64,000 nucleotides of DNA, from assembly GCF_009789535.1 (NCBI RefSeq), contig NZ_WSUT01000005.1:888501-952500 (forward strand). Reading direction: 5' to 3'. Made by a program: the position numbers and the translations under genes. This document shows, piece by piece, positions 17,255 through 24,880 of the stretch. The notes beneath the pieces are model-generated. The model saw only the letters and a program-made list of their open reading frames with translations. It ran no database searches and was not told the DNA's origin. The stretch's first letter is position 1, and the number at the start of each line of letters is the position of its first letter. Source of the stretch: Sphingomonas carotinifaciens (GTDB taxonomy: Bacteria > Pseudomonadota > Alphaproteobacteria > Sphingomonadales > Sphingomonadaceae).

Positions 17255-17908
17255 ATGAGCGCCAGTCTTCAGCAGGATGACGACCGGGTCATCTATGCAC
17301 TGATTCGATCGATGTACGATGCGGACGGGGCGGTCCCGTCGCGCCGCGAATGGGAAAGACTGCGCAGCGCCGTGCAGCGGCGGCGTATCCACTGGGGCGT
17401 GCGGATCGCGATCTGCGCCGGGGCGCTGGCGGTGACGGTGATTTCCACCGGGCGGCCTTCGCCGGCACCGGTGGCGCGCGCGCCGGTGGCGGTGGTGGCG
17501 GCACCGGTGGTGCCCGTGCCGATCCCGGCGGTGGTGTCGCCTGCGCCGGTGGCGGAGGCGCCGGTGCGGGTTGCGCGAGCCGATCCGGCGGCGGTGCGGC
17601 GGTGGCGGGCGCGGGTGAAGGCGTGGCGGGCGCGTGCCCGCGCGCGGCGTGCGCTGGCCGCGCAGGCCGCGGCGCCGGCAATCGAGGCGGTGGCGCCGGT
17701 GGCGGTGGCGGTGGCCGCCGCGACGCCGGCGGTGGTGGACAACAGGCGGCCGATGACGGTCGCGGCGGTGCGATCGACCCTGCCCGTGCAGGAGAGCGAC
17801 CGGCCATCAGGGGAGGATAGCAGCCATGACGCGAACCGCGCGGCAACCGGGCCGGATGGCCGTGAAAAGGAAGCGCTGGATGCGATCCGCACGCTCAGGC
17901 TGCGCTGA
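17255..17908 (+). CDS. Unrecognised single-pass membrane protein, Ala/Val/Pro-rich
   Basis: A 217-residue protein I do not recognise. Residues 1-45 are polar (YALIRSMYDADGAVPSRRE), about 46-65 form one transmembrane helix (GVRIAICAGALAVTVIST), followed by a Pro/Ala/Val-rich stretch of about 45 residues, an Arg-rich helix (RRWRARVKAWRARARARR) and an acidic tail. This looks like a signal-anchor protein with a periplasmic linker. The ATG at 17255 follows a modest purine-rich leader. It ends 1 base before the next gene, so the two are probably co-expressed. The coding call rests on the structured N-terminus and gene spacing. Confidence 0.65.
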   Translation: MSASLQQDDDRVIYALIRSMYDADGAVPSRREWERLRSAVQRRRIHWGVRIAICAGALAVTVISTGRPSPAPVARAPVAVVAAPVVPVPIPAVVSPAPVAEAPVRVARADPAAVRRWRARVKAWRARARARRALAAQAAAPAIEAVAPVAVAVAAATPAVVDNRRPMTVAAVRSTLPVQESDRPSGEDSSHDANRAATGPDGREKEALDAIRTLRLR

Positions 17909-17909
17909 A

Positions 17910-18788
17910 ATGCGGATCGGCGTGCTGCTGGCCGCCGCGTCGCTGTACGCAGCGCCGGCGGCGGCACAAGAGGTCCTGCCCTATCCCGCGGTGCCGGAGG
18001 CGGACGATGGCGGGGGGATGGAGCCGCAGGTGCGGCCGATGCCGGAGACCCTGCGCCCGGCGGCGGGGACCGAGATCACGCTGGGCGCGGCGACCTGGGA
18101 CGGGCGGTTCGGGGGCACGACGGGCAACACCATCTCCGCCGTGCTGCTCAATGTCCGCCAGCGGCTGGGGCCGCTGCGCATCGATGCCACGCTGCCCTGG
18201 ATGCGCATCCGCAGCCAGTCGACGATCTTTACCGGGATCAACGGGACGCCGCTGGTGGTGGGACCGTCGATCCCGATGACGCGGCCGCGGCGGCAGGGCC
18301 TGGGCGACCTGACGCTGGGTGCATCCTGGCTGGCGGCGGCGCAGGACGCGGCGGGGCTGGACATCGACCTGTCGGCAAGGGTGAAGCTGCCCACGGCCGC
18401 GGATTCGACCCAGTTGTCGACGGGCAAGACCGATTATGCCTTTGGCGTGGAGGTGGCGCGAACGATGGGCGCAGTGACGCCGGTCGCACGGATCAACTAC
18501 CGCGTGTTCGGCGACCCCACCGGCTGGACGATCCGCGACGGCATCGCGACCTCGGTCGGTGCGTCGGTGGCGCTGCCGGGGCAGGGCATCTTCCTGCTGT
18601 CCTATGACTATGCCGAGCGGACCAGCCGGTTCATCCGGCCGGCGCACGAGATCGTCGGCGGCGCCTCCGCACCGATCGGCAACCGGTTCCGGTTGACCGC
18701 CTATGCCAGTGGCGGCCTGTCGTCGGGGGCGGCGGCGTTTTCGACGGGGGTTTCGCTGACGCTGGCGCTGTCGAACGCCCGGCGGTGA
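17910..18788 (+). CDS. Outer-membrane transporter-like beta-barrel protein
   Basis: A 292-residue secreted protein with a clear signal peptide (MRIGVLLAAASLYAAPAAAQE). The mature part alternates polar and aromatic residues in short strands (YGVEVARTMGAVTPVARINYRVFG; GIFLLSYDYAERTSRF) and ends with a strand rich in alternating hydrophobics (VSLTLALSNARR), as in small outer-membrane barrels of the MetA-pathway / phenol-degradation type. No ligand can be named. The start MRIG at 17910 gives the signal peptide directly; the upstream in-frame ATG would add a basic stretch before it. Confidence 0.8.
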   Translation: MRIGVLLAAASLYAAPAAAQEVLPYPAVPEADDGGGMEPQVRPMPETLRPAAGTEITLGAATWDGRFGGTTGNTISAVLLNVRQRLGPLRIDATLPWMRIRSQSTIFTGINGTPLVVGPSIPMTRPRRQGLGDLTLGASWLAAAQDAAGLDIDLSARVKLPTAADSTQLSTGKTDYAFGVEVARTMGAVTPVARINYRVFGDPTGWTIRDGIATSVGASVALPGQGIFLLSYDYAERTSRFIRPAHEIVGGASAPIGNRFRLTAYASGGLSSGAAAFSTGVSLTLALSNARR

Positions 18789-18795
18789 AGAACGC

Positions 18796-19464
18796 TCAGG
18801 CCGGCGTCAGCGGCTCGGTGGGCGCGGCGAGGATGGTGGTCAACGTCGCCTCCGCCCATAGGGTCAGGCGGACCGGATCGTCGTTGCCGGCGGCGGGATG
18901 GACCAGCCCGGCATCGGCCAGCGCCCGCAGCCAGCGCAGCGTGACGACGGGCGTGTAATCCAGCCGCTCGGCGATCCGGGCAGGGGTGAGCGGCCGGTGG
19001 CCCCGATGAAAGAGCAGCAGCAGGATCTCCGCCGGGGCGCCGGAGAAATAGGGCGCGCCGAGCGCCATCCGCCCCGCCAGCAACATGCCGATCGCGCGCC
19101 CGGCGATCGCCCGGCTGTCCGCGAACACGGGTGGTGACGGCGCGACGCGGTGGGCGGTGCCGATCAACTGGCGCCCGCCAAGCCCGTCCGGCGCCATCGC
19201 GACATGCACCTGGACGCGAACATAGCTGTTGTCGGGCCGGCGATAGCGCTTGGTGATGCGAAACGCCTCGTTGCGGTCGTAGAGCCGGTCCAGCAGCGTG
19301 CGGTTGCCGGTGCGGTCGTCGGGATGCGTCAGGTCGAGCATCGACCGGCCGATCAGCGCCGAGCGCGGCCAGCCCATCAGCGCGACATAATGGTCGTCGA
19401 CATTCGTGAACCGTTCGAACCGGTCGAGAACGCTGGATGCGACGACCTCCCCCTGGTTGTGCAT
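18796..19464 (-). CDS. PAS-domain protein with C-terminal winged-helix segment
   Basis: A 222-residue protein. Residues 15-110 form a PAS domain of the S-box type: HYVALMGWPRSALIGRSMLDLTHPDDR then AFRITKRYRRPDNSYVRVQVHVA. The C-terminal half (LLLLFHRGHRPLTPARIAERLDYTPVVTLRWLRALADAGLV) reads as a winged helix-turn-helix like MarR or ArsR. A PAS sensor joined to a DNA-binding wing suggests a one-component regulator; PAS ligand is unknown. It lies upstream and opposite to the GTA cluster, with 182 bases between starts. Whether it controls the GTA is untested. Confidence 0.8.
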   Translation of the reverse strand: MHNQGEVVASSVLDRFERFTNVDDHYVALMGWPRSALIGRSMLDLTHPDDRTGNRTLLDRLYDRNEAFRITKRYRRPDNSYVRVQVHVAMAPDGLGGRQLIGTAHRVAPSPPVFADSRAIAGRAIGMLLAGRMALGAPYFSGAPAEILLLLFHRGHRPLTPARIAERLDYTPVVTLRWLRALADAGLVHPAAGNDDPVRLTLWAEATLTTILAAPTEPLTPA

Positions 19465-19601
19465 GTGCCCCTGTTCTGCCCGTTGGCGATGATCCGCTGC
19501 CTAGCCGCCCGACCGGGCGGGGAAATATCATAGGTAAGTTTCGCTGGCTCTGTTTTTCACCGTTGCGGTTCGTTTGTTGGATACTTCCCCATGGATGTTG
19601 A

Positions 19602-19616
19602 GTACATAAGGGGAAC
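19602..19616 (+). promoter_or_regulatory. Possible LexA-like box upstream of the GTA cluster
   Basis: GTAC, seven bases (ATAAGGG), GAAC ends 30 bases before the small-terminase start. The alphaproteobacterial LexA operator is a direct repeat GAAC-N7-GAAC, so one of eight core bases differs. It lies in the only sizeable leader in front of the cluster (19465-19646). Short motifs of this kind occur by chance, so the call is weak. Confidence 0.3.
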
Positions 19617-19646
19617 ATCGAGGCGGGGCGATGAGGGGGGCGGGAG

Positions 19647-20186
19647 ATGGACGAGCTGATCGCGCGGAGGGACGGCACGCTGTTGCGACGCGCAGGCCCC
19701 AAGGGGGGCAGGACGGGCTGGACGAAGGCGAAGCGCAAACGCTTCCTGGATGTGCTGTCGGCGACGTGCAACCAGACCAGCGCGTTGAAGGCGGCGGGGG
19801 TGGCCAAGTCGACGCTGTACGCGCTGAAGCGGCGCGACGGGGAGTTTGCGCGCCTGTGCGGTGAAGCACTCGCCTTTGGCTATGACCAGTTGGAACAGGA
19901 GCTGGTGGCGCGCGCGCTGGGCCAGATGACGAGCGACCACAATCCGGAAGAGATCGGCGAGGGCGGCAGCGAGGGGAGCGCGCTGCCGGATTTCGACCCG
20001 GTGCTGGCGATGCAGGTGCTGAAGCTGCGCGACGGGCGGGGCGGTGCCGGGGTCGGTGCCGGTGCCGGTGCCGGGCGCAAAGGGGCGGCGCCGCCGTCGC
20101 AGCATGAGCATGACGTGATGCTGCTCAAGCGGATCGATGCGATCGCCCGGCGCGTGGAACGGGCGCAGGCAGGCGGGCGTGCATGA
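19647..20186 (+). CDS. GTA gp1-like small terminase subunit
   Basis: A 179-residue protein. Residues 20-75 (GWTKAKRKRFLDVLSATCNQTSALKAAGVAKSTLYALKRRDGEFARLC) read as a helix-turn-helix of the terminase small subunit type, and the C-terminal third includes a Gly/Ala low-complexity linker and a helix rich in Arg/Glu. It lies directly before the large terminase, overlapping it by ATGA, as gp1 does in GTAs. In phages this subunit picks the DNA to package; GTA versions seem to have lost sequence specificity. ATG 19647 follows GGGCGGGAG. Identity rests mainly on position. Confidence 0.8.
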   Translation: MDELIARRDGTLLRRAGPKGGRTGWTKAKRKRFLDVLSATCNQTSALKAAGVAKSTLYALKRRDGEFARLCGEALAFGYDQLEQELVARALGQMTSDHNPEEIGEGGSEGSALPDFDPVLAMQVLKLRDGRGGAGVGAGAGAGRKGAAPPSQHEHDVMLLKRIDAIARRVERAQAGGRA

Positions 20187-21493
20187 GCCGGGGGCAGGAC
20201 TGGGTGCGGGCGGTGGCGGCGCTGCCCGTGGGCGAGCGGTGGCGCGAGATCCTGACGCTGCCGCCCGAACATCGTGCCGCGGTGCTGCGCGACTTCGCGG
20301 TGTGGGCGGAGCCGGGGCAGTTGCCGCCGCATGACGACTGGGCGGTGTGGCTGATGCGCGCCGGGCGCGGTTTCGGCAAGACGCGGGCGGGTGCGGAATG
20401 GGTGGTGCAGGTGGCGCGGGGCGACCCGGAGGCGCGGATCGCGCTGGTCGGCGGCACCATGGCGGATGTGGAGCGGGTGATGATCGGCGGCGAAAGCGGC
20501 CTGCTGGCCTGTGCGCGCAGTGCCGATGGCGCGGTGTGGAAGCGCAGCGAACAGGCGGTGCACTTTGCCAGCGGGGCGGTCGCCTATGGCTATTCGGCGG
20601 AAGCGCCCGAGGGGCTGCGCGGGCCGCAGCATCATGCGGCGTGGTGCGACGAACTGGGCAAGTGGCGGAGCGGCGACGTGGCGTGGGACAATCTGGTGAT
20701 GGGCATGCGGCTGGGCGAGCGGCCGCGGCTGGTGGTGACGACGACGCCGCGGCCGACCGTGCTGATGCGCCGGGTGATGGCCTTGCCGCAATTGGTCGAG
20801 ACGCACGGCACGACGCGGGACAATCCGTATCTGCCGGACAGTTACCGGGCGATGATGGAGGCGTCCTACGCCGGCACGCGGCTGGGCCGGCAGGAGCTGG
20901 ACGGCGAGATGGTCGAGGAGGTGGAGGGCGCGCTGTGGAGCCGGGCGCTGCTCGATCGGCAGCGGGTGGCGGTGGCGCCGGAGCTGGTGCGCGTGGTGGT
21001 CGGCGTCGATCCGCCGGCCGGAATCGGCGGCGATGCGTGCGGGATCGTCGCGGTCGGGCTGGGGCGGGACGGACACGGCTATGTGCTGGCGGATGCGAGC
21101 GTTGTCGGTGCCTCGCCCGATGGCTGGGCACGGGCGGTGGCGGCGTGCGCGGAGCGGGTGGGCGCGGACCGGGTGGTGGCGGAGGCGAACCAGGGCGGCG
21201 CGATGGTGGAAAGCGTGCTGCGCGCCTGCGAGGCGACGCTGCCGGTGAAGCTGGTCCATGCCCGCCACGGCAAGGCGGCACGGGCGGAGCCGGTGGCGGC
21301 GCTGTTCGAGGCGGGGCGGGCGTTTCATGTCGGGGCGCTGGATGCGCTGGAGGATGAACTCTGCGGGCTGCTGGCGGCGGGGGGCTATGCCGGGCCGGGA
21401 CGCTCGCCGGACCGGGCGGACGCGATGGTGTGGGCGATGACCGAGGTGATGCTGCGCGGGCGTGGGGGCATGCCCGGGGTGCGGGTGGTTTGA
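20183..21493 (+). CDS. GTA gp2, large terminase (TerL)
   Basis: A 436-residue large terminase. The ATPase part has Walker A G-R-G-F-G-K-T at 61-67 and a Walker B-like AWCDELGKW about 150. The C-terminal half (VVVGVDPPAGIGGDACGIVAVGL) looks like the RNase-H-fold nuclease, with Asp residues at the ends of the first strand. Length is normal for TerL. It packs DNA into the procapsid at the portal and cuts it at headful. It follows gp1 by ATGA overlap; a structured repeat comes after it, unlike other GTA gaps. Confidence 0.95.
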   Translation: MSRGQDWVRAVAALPVGERWREILTLPPEHRAAVLRDFAVWAEPGQLPPHDDWAVWLMRAGRGFGKTRAGAEWVVQVARGDPEARIALVGGTMADVERVMIGGESGLLACARSADGAVWKRSEQAVHFASGAVAYGYSAEAPEGLRGPQHHAAWCDELGKWRSGDVAWDNLVMGMRLGERPRLVVTTTPRPTVLMRRVMALPQLVETHGTTRDNPYLPDSYRAMMEASYAGTRLGRQELDGEMVEEVEGALWSRALLDRQRVAVAPELVRVVVGVDPPAGIGGDACGIVAVGLGRDGHGYVLADASVVGASPDGWARAVAACAERVGADRVVAEANQGGAMVESVLRACEATLPVKLVHARHGKAARAEPVAALFEAGRAFHVGALDALEDELCGLLAAGGYAGPGRSPDRADAMVWAMTEVMLRGRGGMPGVRVV

Positions 21494-21500
21494 GCGTAAC

Positions 21501-21712
21501 GCCCTCTCCCCTGCGGGGAGAGGGAGGGGCCCGTCGCGAAGCGATGGGAGGGTGAGGGGGTGCCAAGCAGGGGTGGCGTTTGGGGCGGCCCCTCACCCTC
21601 CCCACGGCTTGCGCCGCGGGGCCCCTCCAGCATCAGGTCGCCCATGCCCCCGGCATGGGCTGAACAGCGCGGGGCGCTGTTCACCTGATGCTCCCCGGAG
21701 TGGCGAGGGAGA
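21501..21712. repeat. Structured repeat, copy A (multi-hairpin element)
   Basis: This 212-base non-coding segment between large terminase and portal genes holds, in order: a hairpin CCCTCTCCCC/GGGGAGAGGG, a hairpin with arms TCGC/GCGA, a hairpin with arms CGGC/GCCG, and a core 21628-21692. The core has outer arms AGCATCAGGT/ACCTGATGCT enclosing two hairpins, CCCATGCC/GGCATGGG and GAACAGCG/CGCTGTTC, so it can fold as a three-way junction. Copies occur at 26729-26925 and 58253-58470. The arms change together between copies. The end of the element carries the GAAAGGAG ribosome site for the portal gene. Confidence 0.85.
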
Positions 21713-21726
21713 GAAAGGAGATACAC

Positions 21727-22833
21727 ATGCGGATATTCAGGCGCCGGCAGGCGGACGGAGCTGCGCGGCCTTTGCTGGGGCAGGGGTGGGCGCGGTCGGG
21801 GGTGCCGATCACGGGGGGCGGGGCGCCGTCCTATGAAACGCAGGTGCGCGAGGGCTATGCGCGCAATGCGGTGGCGCAGCGGGCGGTGAAGCTGGTCGCG
21901 GGCGGGGTGGCGGATGTGCCGCTGGTCGCGGGCGATCCGGCGCTGCTGACATTGATCCAGGCGCGCAGTGCGGGACAGTCGCTGCTAGAGACGGTGGCGG
22001 CGCAGATGCTGCTGCATGGCAATGCCTATGTGCAGATCCTGCGCGACGGCGAGGGCAATGCGGCGGAACTCTATGCGCTCCGGCCCGAGCGGGTGAGCGT
22101 GGAGGCGGATGCGGGCGGATGGCCGGCGGCGTACACCTACCGCGTGGGGACGCGCAGCCACCGGCTGGGGGCGGACCCGGTGCGGCCGCATGTCATCCAC
22201 CTGAAGGCGTTCCATCCGCTGGACGATCATTACGGGCTGGGCTGTCTGGGCGCGGCGGCGGGCGCGATCGGCATCCACAATGCGGCCGCCGCCTGGAACC
22301 GGGCGCTGCTGGACAATGCGGCGCGGCCGTCGGGTGCGCTGGTCTATGATCCGGGTGACGGATCGGTGCTGAGCGCGGAGCAGTTCGAGCGGTTGCGCGC
22401 CGAGATGGACGGCTTTGCCGGGGCGGGCAATGCCGGGCGGCCGATGCTGCTGGAGGGCGGGCTGAAATGGCAGGCGATGAGCCTGTCGCCCGCCGACATG
22501 GATTTCGTCGGCTGCAAGGCGGCGGCGGCGCGCGAGATCGCGCTGGCCTTTGGCGTGCCGCCGATGCTGCTCGGGCTGCCCGGCGACAATGCCTATGCCA
22601 ATTACCGGGAGGCCAATCGCGCGCTGTTCCGCCTGGCGGTGCTGCCGCTGGCGACGGCGATCCTGTCCGGCCTGTCGCAAGGGTTGGCGGGATGGTTCGC
22701 GGATGCCGCGCTGGCGGTCGACCTGAACCGTGTGACCGCGCTGGCCGAGGAGCGGCAGGCGCTGTGGGCGAGCGTGTCGGCGGCCGATTTCCTGAGCGCG
22801 GAGGAGAAGCGGCATCTGGTGGGGCTGGCATGA
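21727..22833 (+). CDS. GTA gp3, phage portal protein (HK97 type)
   Basis: A 368-residue portal protein. Typical family segments are YARNAVAQRAVKLVAGGVADVPL near the N-terminus, PRVYQILRDG-like NAYVQILRDGEG, HVIHLKAFHPLDDHYGLG, and AREIALAFGVPPMLLGLPGDNAYANYREANRALF. The portal dodecamer is the packaging and ejection gate and joins head to tail. The start MRIFRR at 21727 has GAAAGGAG upstream; the length is slightly shorter than in R. capsulatus. The stop overlaps the protease start (ATGA). Confidence 0.95.
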   Translation: MRIFRRRQADGAARPLLGQGWARSGVPITGGGAPSYETQVREGYARNAVAQRAVKLVAGGVADVPLVAGDPALLTLIQARSAGQSLLETVAAQMLLHGNAYVQILRDGEGNAAELYALRPERVSVEADAGGWPAAYTYRVGTRSHRLGADPVRPHVIHLKAFHPLDDHYGLGCLGAAAGAIGIHNAAAAWNRALLDNAARPSGALVYDPGDGSVLSAEQFERLRAEMDGFAGAGNAGRPMLLEGGLKWQAMSLSPADMDFVGCKAAAAREIALAFGVPPMLLGLPGDNAYANYREANRALFRLAVLPLATAILSGLSQGLAGWFADAALAVDLNRVTALAEERQALWASVSAADFLSAEEKRHLVGLA

Positions 22834-23213
22834 CGCTGGCGTTCGCGGGCTATGCGGCGGTGTGGGACCGGGTGGACCGCGCGGGCGACGTGATGCGGCG
22901 CGGCGCCTTTGCCGGGGCGGGGCCGGTGCCCTTGCTGTGGCAGCACCGGGGCCACGCGGTCGGGCGGATCGACGGGCTGCGCGAGGATGCGACCGGGCTG
23001 TGGGCCTGGGGGCGGATCGACGATCCGGCGCTGGCGCCGCTGGTGCGCAGCGGGACGGTGGCGGGACTGTCGGTGGGATACCGGCCCGGGCAGGTGATGC
23101 AGGGCGCGCGGCGCGCGATCCTGGCGGCGACCCTGGTCGAGGTGAGCGTGGTCGCGGTGCCGATGCAGCCGCTGGCGCGGATTTGCGAAGTTTCTTGTGG
23201 GGGAGTGGAATGA
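22830..23213 (+). CDS. GTA gp4, HK97-family prohead protease
   Basis: A 127-residue prohead protease. Family segments are FAGYAAVWDRVDRAGDVMRRGAF, PLLWQHRGHAVGRI (catalytic His in WQH) and GTVAGLSVGYR (catalytic Ser in LS-V-G), ending LVEVSVVAVPMQP. It clips capsid protein N-termini during head maturation. The protein is compact and lacks extra termini. It is ATGA-coupled to both portal and capsid genes. In this cluster the capsid has little to be cut, see findings. Confidence 0.92.
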   Translation: MTLAFAGYAAVWDRVDRAGDVMRRGAFAGAGPVPLLWQHRGHAVGRIDGLREDATGLWAWGRIDDPALAPLVRSGTVAGLSVGYRPGQVMQGARRAILAATLVEVSVVAVPMQPLARICEVSCGGVE

Positions 23214-24211
23214 TGGACGTGATCGAACGGCCGGTGCTGGACGGGGCGAGCGCCAAGCGGGACGGCGCCTTTGCCGGCTTCGTGCGGACGGGGGCGACGG
23301 TGGAACTGAAGGCGTTCACCGGCACGACCGGCGATGCGGGCGGCTATGCCGTGCCGCGCGAGATCGATGCGACGATCGATGCGGTGCTGAAAAGCGCCTC
23401 GCCGATCCGGGGCATCGCCAATGTGGTGAAGGTGGGGTCGGCCGGGTATCGCAAGCTGGTGACGACGGGCGGCACGCCGTCCGGCTGGGCGGGCGAGACG
23501 CAAGCGCGGCCGGAGACGGGCACGCCCGTCTTTGCCGAGATCGCACCGCCGATGGGCGAACTGTTCGCCAATCCGTCGGCCAGCCAGGCGATGCTGGACG
23601 ATGCCGCCTTCGACGTGGAGGACTGGCTGGCGAGCGAGATCGCCGCGGAGTTCGCGCGCGCCGAGGGGGCGGCGTTCGTGGACGGCGACGGGGTAAACCG
23701 GCCGCGCGGCTTCCTGCGCGCGCCGATCGCGGCGACGGGCGATGCGGCGCGGCCGTTCGGGACGCTGCAATATCTGGCCAGCGGCACGGCGGGCAATTTC
23801 GGGGCGGATGCGGGCGAGCGCCTGATCGATCTGGTGCAGATGCTGCGTGCGCCGTACCGGCAGGGGGCGTGCTTCGTGATGAACGCGGCGACGGTGGCGC
23901 GCATCCGCAAGCTGAAGACGCTGGACGGCCGCTTTCTGTGGGCGCCCGGGCTGGTCGCGGGTCAGCCGGCGACGCTGCTGGGCTATCCGGTGGTGGAAGC
24001 CGAGGACATGCCCGACATCGCCGCCGATGCCCCGGCGATCGCGTTCGGCAATTTCCGGGCGGGCTATCTGGTGGCGGAACGATCCGAAACCGCGATCCTG
24101 CGCGATCCGTACACGAACAAGCCGTTCGTGACCTTTTACGCGACCAAGCGGGTCGGCGGATGCGTGAGCGATTCCCAGGCGATCAAGCTGATGCGCTTCT
24201 CGGCGAACTGA
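23210..24211 (+). CDS. GTA gp5, HK97-family major capsid protein
   Basis: A 333-residue major capsid protein with the HK97 fold. After a short lead, G-G-Y-A-V-P-R-E at about 44-51 opens the mature domain, followed by IANVVKVGSAGYRKLVTTGG, FDVEDWLASEIAAEFARAEGAAFVDGDG, GAFVMN-like ACFVMNAATVARIRKLK and the C-terminal AILRDPYTNKPFVTFYATKRVGG. R. capsulatus capsid has about 100 residues before this point, so the scaffold region is largely absent. ATG at 23210 and 23213 are both in frame; 23210 overlaps the protease stop. A strong hairpin follows the gene. Confidence 0.95.
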   Translation: MMDVIERPVLDGASAKRDGAFAGFVRTGATVELKAFTGTTGDAGGYAVPREIDATIDAVLKSASPIRGIANVVKVGSAGYRKLVTTGGTPSGWAGETQARPETGTPVFAEIAPPMGELFANPSASQAMLDDAAFDVEDWLASEIAAEFARAEGAAFVDGDGVNRPRGFLRAPIAATGDAARPFGTLQYLASGTAGNFGADAGERLIDLVQMLRAPYRQGACFVMNAATVARIRKLKTLDGRFLWAPGLVAGQPATLLGYPVVEAEDMPDIAADAPAIAFGNFRAGYLVAERSETAILRDPYTNKPFVTFYATKRVGGCVSDSQAIKLMRFSAN

Positions 24212-24223
24212 GCCGGGAAAAGG

Positions 24224-24250
24224 CGGGGCAGCCGACAAGGGGCTGCCCCG
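24224..24250 (+). terminator. Hairpin after the major capsid gene
   Basis: A 10-bp stem CGGGGCAGCC/GGCTGCCCCG with a 7-base loop, 13 bases after the capsid stop. No T run follows, so it is not a classical intrinsic terminator; it may damp read-through or protect the capsid mRNA 3' end, so that capsid is made in excess over tail parts. The rest of the 195-base gap (24251-24406) shows no gene; a GGAAGGA site sits before the adaptor gene. Confidence 0.6.
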
Positions 24251-24406
24251 TAGTTCAGGGAGGAAGCCGAACCACACAGGGGGGAGGTGGAACGGCTGGG
24301 CCGATGTCCGAGGGGGTCGGGCAGCGGCCGACTCACCCTTTGGCGGTAAACTGTGACGCCCATGTGTCGCTGTGTTGCCGCCATGTTTCCGGAAGGATGA
24401 AAAATA

Positions 24407-24880
24407 ATGATCCAGGGACTGGCGGCGTTGCCGGCGGCGGCGGTGGCCGCGGCGGCCGGCGCGGTGGCGGAGCGCGTCCACCGCGACGCCGTGGAGCCGG
24501 CGATCGCGGCGGCGGCGGTGACGGCCGCGGAGGATTTCTGCGGCCGCGTGCTGATCGCGCGCGATGCGGTGCAGGTGGTGGAGGCGGGCGGCGGCTGGCA
24601 GGCGCTGGTCCACGGACCGGTGCGTGGCATCGCGGGCACGCATCCCGTCGACATCGATGCCGGCGGCACCGGCTGGGTGCGTGTGGGGGCGCGCACCACC
24701 GTGCGGTACCAGGCGGGGCTGGCGGAGGACTGGGCCGCGCTGCCGCCCGGCATCGTGCAGGGGATCGCGCTGTTCGGCGCGGTTCTGGCGACCGACGGGG
24801 CCGATGCGCCGCTGCCCGCCGGCGTGACGGCCCTGTGGCGGCCGTGGCGGCGGGTGCGGATCGGAGCGCACCGCGCATGA
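24407..24880 (+). CDS. GTA gp6, head-tail adaptor (phiE125 gp8-like)
   Basis: A 157-residue protein with Ala-rich helices at the start and a beta-rich middle (VLIARDAVQVVEAGGGWQALVHGPV). The family segment VRVGARTTVRYQAGLAEDWAALPPGIVQGI...LPAGVTALWRPWRRVRIG fits head-tail connector proteins that extend the portal ring. In the R. capsulatus layout a gp7 stopper gene follows; here the next gene is gp8-like and overlaps by ATGA. ATG 24407 has GGAAGGA upstream. Confidence 0.85.
   Translation: MIQGLAALPAAAVAAAAGAVAERVHRDAVEPAIAAAAVTAAEDFCGRVLIARDAVQVVEAGGGWQALVHGPVRGIAGTHPVDIDAGGTGWVRVGARTTVRYQAGLAEDWAALPPGIVQGIALFGAVLATDGADAPLPAGVTALWRPWRRVRIGAHRA

Noticed and set aside
21385..21726. Short minus-strand protein with NSAPRCSAHAGG-type sequence inside the repeat
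   Set aside because: The same peptide appears from the other repeat copies, so it is translation of the repeat core and not a gene.
24224..24250. Classical intrinsic terminator after the capsid gene
   Set aside because: The stem is strong but no T run follows, so it is listed as a hairpin of uncertain action.
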